From: Arcticibacterium sp051269965
GTDB taxonomy: Bacteria; Bacteroidota; Bacteroidia; Cytophagales; Spirosomataceae
Direction of reading: 5' to 3'
Assembly: GCA_051269965.1 (NCBI GenBank)
Contig: JBNMFK010000053.1
Span: 1-16,241 of the forward strand
DNA length: 16,241 bases
The notes beneath the pieces were generated by a model. That model worked only from the letters and a program-made list of their open reading frames with translations, ran no database searches and was not told the DNA's origin. Below are positions 8,553 through 14,780 of this stretch, one piece after another; positions within the stretch are counted from its first letter, which is position 1, and each line of letters begins with the position of its first letter. The position numbers and the translations under genes are program-made.

Positions 8553-8942
8553 ATTCTCATTTCATAGATAATTTGTATTGTTATCGTTTGAATGTTTCTT
8601 ACCGAATCTACTCAAGGCCATTACCTAATAAATGCTTCTTGGCTATATTATATGGTTTCTGTTTTTTTGATTGCTCACTGTATTTTCCTCCCTCGTAATT
8701 ACAATAATTTGTATTTCAGTTGACTTTTCGAAAGTCTTAATACTTTATTTCAACGTAAAGCTGCGAAAATAGAATGATGCTAATTGTGAGGTTAGAACAG
8801 ATTATCTTTTTTATGAAAGGCCTATCTATTTGATTTGAATACAAAATATAAAAAAGGGTGTTCCTCCTTCATGGATCAAAAAATGTTTAGAAATAGGGAC
8901 ACAGTCTCAGATAGTATTGTCCCATGTGTTTCCAAAGAGTAT
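8553..8942. other. AT-rich gap without recognisable gene
   Basis: No supported coding region. The part next to 8552 may be the decayed 5' end of the minus-strand relic, since its frame reads on with several stops up to about 8690. Near 8896-8923 a 6-bp repeat (GGGACA / TGTCCC, 16-nt loop) is too short to interpret. Confidence 0.4.
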
Positions 8943-8979
8943 AAAAAAGCCCAACTCTTTTTAAATCGAGTTGGGCTTT
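8943..8979 (-). terminator. Strong intrinsic terminator for the DUF4382 lipoprotein gene
   Basis: AAAGCCCAACTC (8946-8957) pairs perfectly over 12 bp with GAGTTGGGCTTT (8968-8979) around a 10-nt loop. On the minus strand the stem runs into six T's (8948-8943). It lies about 20 bp past the minus-strand stop at 8998. On the plus strand only three T's follow, so it is mainly a minus-strand terminator. Confidence 0.85.
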
Positions 8980-8997
8980 GATAAGTAGTACACGTTA

Positions 8998-9942
8998 CTA
9001 AAGGTTTAAAAGGCCACCTATTTCTAGTTTTAAAGATAGACTGGTTTCTGCACGAGCATTTACTCCTATATTGCTTAAGTCTGTCGAGCTGCTGATGTTA
9101 AGGAGTGTATTAATCCCTAGTCCACCGATGCTACCACTTTCAGGTTTATCACAGATAATTTCATAATTCCCTTCTGGCAAGAATGCCAATGTGAAGTTTC
9201 CCGACGCATCTACCTTGGCCGAACTAATAGAGTTAGAATATTTAATTCCTCCATTTCCATTTACCTCACTGCTTTCAGAGAAGCTGCCTTTTTTGTATAC
9301 GTAGACCACTACATTAGATTTGGCTTCTGCATAATTATCGACTTTTCCCTTTATATTTCCTGTATTATTTTTGTTTTCAGCCCTAACAGCTGATGTTAAT
9401 TGGCTGTTAGAAACAAAAGAATAATTTCCGCCGTCATTTCTTATTGACTTTCTCAGGTCAAAATCCATTATAATTTCGGTAGTGCCGTTTTCGGCTACTT
9501 CAAAATCACTTGGTTGAAGAGAGATTGCCAAATCATTCGAACCACTAAGTTCTAGTTTGTCTTTACTTCCGTCTGTTTTAAGAATGTAACAACCCGGCCC
9601 TGAATTAGTGGCATCTTGTTCGGCGTTAATAACAAGGTCAATTGTTGAATATGACTTAGCAGCGATTTGGGAGTTACCCAGGCTAAGCGAGTTCCCATTT
9701 TGCAATTCTAAAAGATTGATAGTCTTTGGTCCTTGAAATCCTTCATAGATTTTTCCATCTACCTTAATTTCCGTAACAGTCACAAAGGCTGCGGATACAC
9801 TTGAGTCGTCAATAGGAGCATCTGTAATGCTAAAGCTAATGTTTCCCACGGCCTCATTTTCATTTCCTGGGCTCATCGAGCTCTCTTCGCATCCTAAATT
9901 CAACGCTACTAATCCTAAAGAAAATAACAATAACTTTTTCAT
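8998..9942 (-). CDS. DUF4382-like lipoprotein with C-terminal beta-sandwich
   Basis: A 314-residue exported lipoprotein of unknown function. The signal peptide MKKLLLFSLGLVALNLGC ends in a lipobox with Cys18, and the Glu-Glu-Ser after it favours the outer membrane or surface rather than retention. Residues about 33-175 resemble DUF4382: ISFSITDAPIDD at the start, VTVTEIKVDG, then INLLELQNG and IDLVINA. From about 195 a carboxypeptidase-regulatory-like or carbohydrate-binding-like beta-sandwich follows (GNIKGKVDN, VDASGNFTLAFLPEGNYEI). It is separated by 362 bp from the sulfatase upstream on the same strand and has its own promoter candidate, so it may be expressed alone. A strong terminator follows. 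The DUF4382 match is from remembered pattern, not a profile search. Confidence 0.75.
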   Translation of the reverse strand: MKKLLLFSLGLVALNLGCEESSMSPGNENEAVGNISFSITDAPIDDSSVSAAFVTVTEIKVDGKIYEGFQGPKTINLLELQNGNSLSLGNSQIAAKSYSTIDLVINAEQDATNSGPGCYILKTDGSKDKLELSGSNDLAISLQPSDFEVAENGTTEIIMDFDLRKSIRNDGGNYSFVSNSQLTSAVRAENKNNTGNIKGKVDNYAEAKSNVVVYVYKKGSFSESSEVNGNGGIKYSNSISSAKVDASGNFTLAFLPEGNYEIICDKPESGSIGGLGINTLLNISSSTDLSNIGVNARAETSLSLKLEIGGLLNL

Positions 9943-10029
9943 AAAATATACTTGATTTGATGTTCATAGAAGAATACTTAAAACGTCGTTCCCTCCCCTT
10001 TAGTAGGGTTTTGTGTGGAAAGTTTTCCT

Positions 10030-10037
10030 CAAAATTA
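10030..10037 (-). promoter_or_regulatory. Bacteroidota -7 element for the DUF4382 gene
   Basis: On the minus strand this reads TAATTTTG, a full match to TAnnTTTG. It would give a leader of roughly 80 nt before the ATG at 9942. No clean TTG-type -33 element stands at the usual distance; instead the spaced repeat at 10042-10065 covers that area, which might mean a regulated promoter. Confidence 0.4.
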
Positions 10038-10041
10038 CTCG

Positions 10042-10065
10042 TTCGTGTAATGGTTTGCTCACGAA
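10042..10065. repeat. Spaced inverted repeat overlapping the -33 area
   Basis: TTCGTG (10042-10047) and CACGAA (10060-10065) are perfect inverted arms 12 nt apart. They lie just upstream of the -7 candidate on the minus strand, where an activator or repressor could bind. The arms are short, so chance is possible. Confidence 0.3.
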
Positions 10066-10201
10066 TGAATTTCTGTACATGCTAACATTAGATTTTTGGG
10101 ACAGTCTATTTATTCGCTTTTAACCTGGTGATGGCATATTTCAGCTTTGAGGCTTGACTTAATGTAAAATGAAGACCTTTGACAAGGTTCATTCAATGCA
10201 A

Positions 10202-10233
10202 AGAGGTAGGCATCTATTTTGACACCTGCCTCT
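10202..10233 (-). terminator. Possible weak terminator of the minus-strand sulfatase
   Basis: AGAGGTAGG (10202-10210) pairs with CCTGCCTCT (10225-10233) over 9 bp with one internal mismatch (a G-U wobble in the plus-strand RNA, A-C in the minus-strand RNA) and a 14-nt loop. It is about 70 bp past the sulfatase stop. The following T-run is poor, so termination here is only a suggestion. Confidence 0.3.
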
Positions 10234-10304
10234 AAACCTTTAAATCCAAGAACACTGTTGGTAAGATGCTATTTTTACTGCTGAAACGAGGGACTTTTTT
10301 ACTT

Positions 10305-11813
10305 TCAAATACTCATATGACTTAAGTTTAGCTCATCATTATATTGATCTTGAAGTTTTTGAAAAGCTTCAAATAAGGATTTCTTGATCCCCTTGTAATC
10401 ATCCATGTCAGAGAGGTCTTCTAATTCCAAAGGATCTTTATTCATGTCAAAAAGCAATGTCTGATTTATCTTTGGGTACATGATTAATTTAAAGCCATCT
10501 TTTCTAATCATACGTTGCACATTTAAGTATGCACCATAAACTCCATTTAGTTTAGGAGCTCTTTCTGGGTTATTAATATGTGAAAGAAGACTATTAAACT
10601 CCACATAATCTGGTTTAGCAACACCGCCAATTTCTAAGCTTGTTGGCATTAAATCTTGAAGATATACATCCGTATCAATGATTTTTCCCACGGGAATGTT
10701 TGGTCCTGAAACTAAAAGAGGAACACGCATGCTGTGGTCATACATGTTTTGCTTACCCAAAAGGCCATGTTTCCCTACGGCTAAACCATGGTCTGCAGTC
10801 ATGAAGATGTAAGTATTTTCCAGTAAACCTTCTTTTTCTAGTTTATTGATGATTCCACCAATTTGCACGTCTAAGTGAGAAATAAGGGCGTAGTATTCTT
10901 TTATATGTGTTTTAACTGCCTGTTTTGTCCTTGGAAACGGTCCTAGGGCCTCGTCTCTTAATTTGGGTCCCAGTCCAACGCCATCATGAAAAGGGTAGTC
11001 AGGCATATAGCTCTCAGGGACTTGTATATCTTCCAAAGGATACATATCCTGATATTCTTGAGGGGCCTGTCTAGGATCATGGGGGGCATTAAAAGCAACA
11101 TACATGAAGAAAGGATTTGTTTTTTGTTTTGCGGCATCAATGAAATCAATGGCATCTTCTTTTAAAACTTCGCTCCAGTGTTTCCCCCCTTCCCAGTAAC
11201 CTCCTTTAGACGTATCTGTTGGAGCCCAAGAGTTGTCGTCTATACTTAGAGGCCTGTTATACCCATTAGGCATAATGCTTAAAAGGGTGGAAGCATCTAA
11301 ACTCTTTTCTGCATTGAGCTTTTCTCCAACTTTAGCATTCCTCCAAGCGTCTCTGGGCATTCCTGGTCGCATATGAACAGTATGTTGAAAAAGCTCTTGG
11401 CCCGGTATGTCAATATGCCATTTACCACTAGCATAAGTATCATAACCAGCAGCTTCTAAGAGTTTAGGCCAAGTTTCGGCAATAGCTGCAGAATCCTTTT
11501 GTTGCCATTTGACTCGATGCTTGTTAGCGTTCCAGACGGTCATGCCAGAAGCTATCATAGAACGAGAGGCTGTACACACTGCACCGCTCCAAGAACCCAT
11601 ATTATACGCGTGACTAAATGTGGTGCCACGCTGAAATAACTTGTCTAAATGAGGTGTTTTTATCTGACGATTTCCTAACTGTTGAATGGCGTTATAGGTT
11701 TGGTCGTCTGTAAAAAGAAATAGGATGTTCGGTTTACTTTCTTTCTCGGCAGTAGGCTGACATGAAAAAATGAGAAGAGAACATATAGCCCAAAGGACTT
11801 TTTGCTTGATCAT
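10305..11813 (-). CDS. Lipoprotein sulfatase, type I (S1 family), CTASR site
   Basis: A 502-residue arylsulfatase-fold enzyme expected to remove sulfate esters from a polysaccharide fragment in the periplasm or at the cell surface. The signal peptide ends with a lipobox at Cys18. The calcium-site residues Asp36-Asp37 are in LFTDDQ. The formylglycine precursor is Cys80 in CTASR, fitting C-x-[PA]-x-R. Further active-site positions are Lys131/His133 in GKWHID, His245 in APHDP, Asp341-His342 in TADHG and Lys348-His349 in GKHG. All key residues are present, so it should be active once the cysteine is matured. It is divergent from the mutarotase/sulfatase/dehydratase operon, and no operon partner is directly adjacent. 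Context suggests a sulfated deoxysugar polymer, but the exact S1 subfamily and substrate cannot be told from here. Confidence 0.93.
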   Translation of the reverse strand: MIKQKVLWAICSLLIFSCQPTAEKESKPNILFLFTDDQTYNAIQQLGNRQIKTPHLDKLFQRGTTFSHAYNMGSWSGAVCTASRSMIASGMTVWNANKHRVKWQQKDSAAIAETWPKLLEAAGYDTYASGKWHIDIPGQELFQHTVHMRPGMPRDAWRNAKVGEKLNAEKSLDASTLLSIMPNGYNRPLSIDDNSWAPTDTSKGGYWEGGKHWSEVLKEDAIDFIDAAKQKTNPFFMYVAFNAPHDPRQAPQEYQDMYPLEDIQVPESYMPDYPFHDGVGLGPKLRDEALGPFPRTKQAVKTHIKEYYALISHLDVQIGGIINKLEKEGLLENTYIFMTADHGLAVGKHGLLGKQNMYDHSMRVPLLVSGPNIPVGKIIDTDVYLQDLMPTSLEIGGVAKPDYVEFNSLLSHINNPERAPKLNGVYGAYLNVQRMIRKDGFKLIMYPKINQTLLFDMNKDPLELEDLSDMDDYKGIKKSLFEAFQKLQDQYNDELNLSHMSI

Positions 11814-11859
11814 TATTTTTTGCTTGAATAATTATGAGGCAGACTTATTTCTTGTCTAC

Positions 11860-11874
11860 TGACGTAAAACGTCA
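11860..11874. promoter_or_regulatory. Palindrome TGACGT-AAA-ACGTCA in divergent region
   Basis: Two perfect 6-bp arms (11860-11865, 11869-11874) flank a 3-nt centre, 47-61 bp upstream of the minus-strand sulfatase start and on the same side as the plus-strand operon promoter. The geometry matches that of the palindrome before the rhamnose operon (two arms, 3-nt centre) although the sequence differs. It is a candidate operator for one or both transcripts. Confidence 0.4.
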
Positions 11875-12035
11875 ATGTAAATTAATCTTTCGTTTTTAAA
11901 GAACAAACACTCTCAGGTTAGCTTTGCCCTTTTAGCTTTATTAATAACCAATTTTAAAAAGGGAATTACTCTTTAATGGATATAATTTGTAGAAATATCA
12001 TGGCATATTATTGATATAATTCTGTCAATTTTAAA

Positions 12036-12063
12036 TTGAAAACGCTGTCTTAATATAATTTTG
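12036..12063 (+). promoter_or_regulatory. Bacteroidota-type promoter for the mutarotase operon
   Basis: TTG at 12036-12038 and TAATTTTG at 12056-12063 (full match to TAnnTTTG) are 17 nt apart, an acceptable -33/-7 arrangement for the housekeeping sigma factor of Bacteroidota. It stands upstream of the sulfatase relic, and the mutarotase, sulfatase and dehydratase genes follow. Transcripts would therefore run through the relic as a long leader, unless a closer promoter exists inside it. Confidence 0.5.
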
Positions 12064-12150
12064 TAGTAGAACTAAACAGAGAATATGATTCAATCAAATG
12101 ACCTCTAATGGAGTAGGGATAAAGTTCATTTCAGTGTCGTCTGTTTAGGC

Positions 12151-12962
12151 ATCCATATAGAAGCAACGTTCATTAATACGATTTGGATGATGTAGTAGAT
12201 GAAAACGCCTCTAGCCTTTCAGTAATATAACAAAAGGTATCTGAGATGTGAAAAAGGGGTAGAAGATAATTTAGGGATGCTTTTTGACTATTTGAAGAAT
12301 AATGACCTTTGGGATAAAACCATCATTGTTTACACAAGCAACCAAGGAATGATTTTAGTAGAGCATGAGTGTATGGATAAAAGATGGCTTTATAAAGCGT
12401 CTATGAGAATGCCTTTTATTATGCGATAGCCATCTAAGAAAGCGGTAGGTGCTAAAACAAAAGCCATTATAAATAATACAGATTATATACCTATTTTGTT
12501 AGAATTGGTAGGAGGTAAGGTGCCAACTTAAATGCAAGGCGAAAGTCCTGTCAGGATATTAGAAAATCCTTCTGAGAAATCTCACGAGGCCACCTGTTGT
12601 AGATACTGGATGCACTTAACTCATCAGGATATACCTTGTCATTTTCATGTTCGAACAGAAAAAACAAAGCTCATATGTTATTATGGCGAACAGTATAACA
12701 CTAATTTTTTTGGTAAAACACACATATATGGATAAAGGATCCAAACAACACATAGCACTTTGAACCTACTCCGGTCGCTTGGGAGTTCTATGATTTAAGT
12801 TTGGATTCAAAAGAATTAGTGAATAGTAAGAAGGATTCAAGATTTAAGGATCAAATTACAAGACTAACAAAAAAGATAATTTTGCAAAGAGAACGCTATA
12901 ATGAAACCGATGCTGATTATGCAAATATTCAATTGGTTATAGAGATACATTGGAACGATTGA
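12151..12962 (+). pseudogene. Decayed sulfatase (C-terminal part of an S1 enzyme)
   Basis: From about 12226 the frame reads YNKRYLRC, VEDNLGMLFDYL, TIIVYTSNQG, DKRWLYKASMRMPF and later MQGES, RYWMHLTHQDIP, VRTEKTKLICYYG. These are typical of the middle and C-terminal parts of type I sulfatases. Stops interrupt it at 12223-12225, 12427-12429 (TAG where the conserved RWP tryptophan is expected) and 12529-12531. Near 12725 the reading shifts frame and continues PVAWEFYDLSLDSKELV and ERYNETDADYANIQ to a TGA at 12960-12962, with one more TAG at 12753-12755. Before 12226 only faint traces remain (EATF at 12160-12171). No CxPxR segment was found, so the catalytic N-terminal half is gone. Its end lies 3 bp before the mutarotase ATG, so the intact ancestor was probably the first gene of that operon. 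Confidence 0.85.
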
Positions 12963-12965
12963 TAT

Positions 12966-13304
12966 ATGAAAAAATACTGTTTAGCTCTAGATTTAGTAGA
13001 AACCGATGCCTTGATAGAGAAGTATAAGTGGCATCACAAACCTGAAAATCAATGGCCAGAAATTAATCAAAGTATAAAGGATGCTGGGGTAACCAACATG
13101 GAAATATATCTCTTTGGCAATAGAATGTTTATGATTATGGAGGTCAATGATGTCTTTTCCTTTGAAAAAATGGAGGAAATAAATAAGGGGGCAAAACCTG
13201 TGGAGTGGGAGGAGCTTATGTGGGGCTTTCAAAAACCAATTCCTGGCTGTAAGCCTGGTGAGAAGTGGGTACAAATGGAGCAAATTTTTAAACTTCCTCA
13301 CTAG
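12966..13304 (+). CDS. L-rhamnose/L-fucose mutarotase family protein (RhaM/FucM-like, DUF718)
   Basis: A 112-residue cytoplasmic sugar mutarotase with the dimeric alpha-beta-barrel fold, speeding the conversion between alpha and beta pyranose forms before the first catabolic enzyme. Visible marks are Tyr20 and His23/His24 in the YKWHHKPE stretch, WPEI, the MEIYLFGNRMFM strand, the EWEELMWGFQ helix and the closing GEKWVQMEQIF. Length matches the family (about 105-115 aa). The IYxFGNRxFM and PGxKPGEKW pattern looks closer to fucose-type members than to E. coli RhaM. Together with the UxaA-family gene downstream this allows an L-fucose role; the nearby rhamnose operon allows L-rhamnose. It starts 3 bp after the sulfatase relic and ends 15 bp before the next sulfatase. 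Confidence 0.88.
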   Translation: MKKYCLALDLVETDALIEKYKWHHKPENQWPEINQSIKDAGVTNMEIYLFGNRMFMIMEVNDVFSFEKMEEINKGAKPVEWEELMWGFQKPIPGCKPGEKWVQMEQIFKLPH

Positions 13305-13319
13305 TTTCTAAAGTCTATC

Positions 13320-14771
13320 ATGTCAGTTTTGTCCAAATACACCTTTCTGTTTTGTCTTTTAGTTCTTTTAGGATGTAAAGAGGCTGACGAAGGGACCTCT
13401 GTAGAAAAGCCGAATATCGTTTTTATTCTTGTGGATGACTTGAGTAAGGAATGGATAAGTCATTATGGAGCAGAGGATATTGAAACGCCGAATATTGATA
13501 AATTGGCAGAAGGCGGCTTGACCTTCCATAATTTTTATAGCATGCCGCAATGTACTCCTACACGTTTGTCTTTTCTAACTGCCGAATACCCTTTTAGTCA
13601 TGGCTGGGTAAATCATTGGGACGTACCCAGATGGGGTGGAGGTGCTCATTTTGATGAGAAACTTAATCCTACCTTGCTACCCAAAATAAAGGAGGCTGGA
13701 TATAAAACAGCCATCGCAGGAAAGTGGCAAATAGACGACTTTAGGGTAGAGCCAGATGCCTTGACGAAAATTGGTTTTGATGCATTTTGTATGTGGACGG
13801 GATGGGAAGAAGGTATTCCAGCTAGCGGAGAGAGGTATCAAAACCCATATATTTATTCAAATACTTCTGCTAGTCATACCTATTCTGATGGATTTGGTCC
13901 AGCTATTTTCACCAAGTTTATTATAGACTTTATTGACGAAAGTAAGGATGACCCATTTTTTATCTACTACCCTATGGTGCTTACACATACCCCCTTCGTC
14001 AACACTCCAGAGGAGGCTCAGTCTGATGATTTAGGGAAACATAAAGCTATGGTGAGGTATACAGATAAAATTACTGGCCAGATAGTAGAGGCCTTAGAAA
14101 AAGCGGGAGTTAGAGACAATACTATCATTGTCTGGACTACTGACAATGGTACTACAAGTCAAGTATCAGGCAAGCTAAATGGCAGAATGATACGAGGGGG
14201 AAAAGGTACTACTAAAGAATCTGGAATAAATCAACCATTTATAGTTAACTGGCCTGGCCATATTAAGCCTGGTTTGGAGACTGACGCCCTGATAGATATC
14301 ACGGACTTGCTAATGACCTTTGTGGACTTGGTAAACCCATCTACATTGCTAAAAGCTTCAGCTTTTGGAGGTAAATCGTTTAAAAATTTAATAACGGGAA
14401 ATTCTGATGATTCTGAGAGGTCTTGGGTTTTAGGTATGGGGGGTAAAAATAATGCTCGCTTAACGAATCAAGGGGTAGAAAATGAATATTTTTACAGAGA
14501 CAGAGTTTTGAGAGACAAACGTTTTAAACTTTGTATTGGCACCAGCGGACATCCTGAAGGTTTTTATGATTTAAAGGAAGACGCTTTTGAAGAAAACAAC
14601 CTGATAAACAAGATAGAAGGCATAGCTCAAAAAAATAGTTATGAAAAACTTATTGGAGTAATGGAACAGTTTCCTAAGGAAGATAACGAACCTAAATATG
14701 AGCCTAATCCAGTTCAGAACTGGGATGTGGCAATTACGGCCGAAAGTAAGAAATGGAAAAAGGATTATTAA
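13320..14771 (+). CDS. Lipoprotein sulfatase, type I (S1 family), CTPTR site
   Basis: A 483-residue sulfatase, lipid-anchored through Cys19 (LLVLLGC), so acting in the periplasm or on the surface. Asp39-Asp40 in VDDLS bind calcium. The formylglycine precursor is Cys78 in CTPTR, the classic C-x-P-x-R. Asp275-Asn276 in TTDNG and Lys299 in GKGTTKESG complete the site. The usual GKWH is GKWQ here (Lys135, Trp136, Gln137), so the sulfate-binding His is replaced by Gln; I believe this is shared by a subgroup of marine sulfatases and not a sign of decay. It is embedded between a mutarotase (15 bp before) and a UxaA-family dehydratase (9 bp after), linking desulfation directly to sugar breakdown. The CMWTGWEEG region and length fit one subfamily, whose number I cannot assign. 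Confidence 0.93.
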   Translation: MSVLSKYTFLFCLLVLLGCKEADEGTSVEKPNIVFILVDDLSKEWISHYGAEDIETPNIDKLAEGGLTFHNFYSMPQCTPTRLSFLTAEYPFSHGWVNHWDVPRWGGGAHFDEKLNPTLLPKIKEAGYKTAIAGKWQIDDFRVEPDALTKIGFDAFCMWTGWEEGIPASGERYQNPYIYSNTSASHTYSDGFGPAIFTKFIIDFIDESKDDPFFIYYPMVLTHTPFVNTPEEAQSDDLGKHKAMVRYTDKITGQIVEALEKAGVRDNTIIVWTTDNGTTSQVSGKLNGRMIRGGKGTTKESGINQPFIVNWPGHIKPGLETDALIDITDLLMTFVDLVNPSTLLKASAFGGKSFKNLITGNSDDSERSWVLGMGGKNNARLTNQGVENEYFYRDRVLRDKRFKLCIGTSGHPEGFYDLKEDAFEENNLINKIEGIAQKNSYEKLIGVMEQFPKEDNEPKYEPNPVQNWDVAITAESKKWKKDY

Positions 14772-14780
14772 AATAAAAGC

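Larger units (their letters stand above)
9943..10304. other. Intergenic region between sulfatase and DUF4382 gene
   Basis: This 362-bp stretch has no coding region I can support. It holds a minus-strand promoter candidate (10030-10037), a spaced inverted repeat (10042-10065) and, closer to the sulfatase end, an imperfect hairpin (10202-10233) that could help end the sulfatase transcript. Confidence 0.5.

Noticed and set aside
12532..12735. A 67-codon open frame starting at an ATG (12532) that could pass as a small gene.
   Set aside because: Its translation matches the C-terminal part of a sulfatase and continues the frame before it, so it is a fragment of the relic between two stops, not a gene.
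12993..13301. A 102-codon minus-strand frame opposite the mutarotase.
   Set aside because: It is antisense to a clear family member over its whole length, with a composition typical of a reverse-strand shadow.
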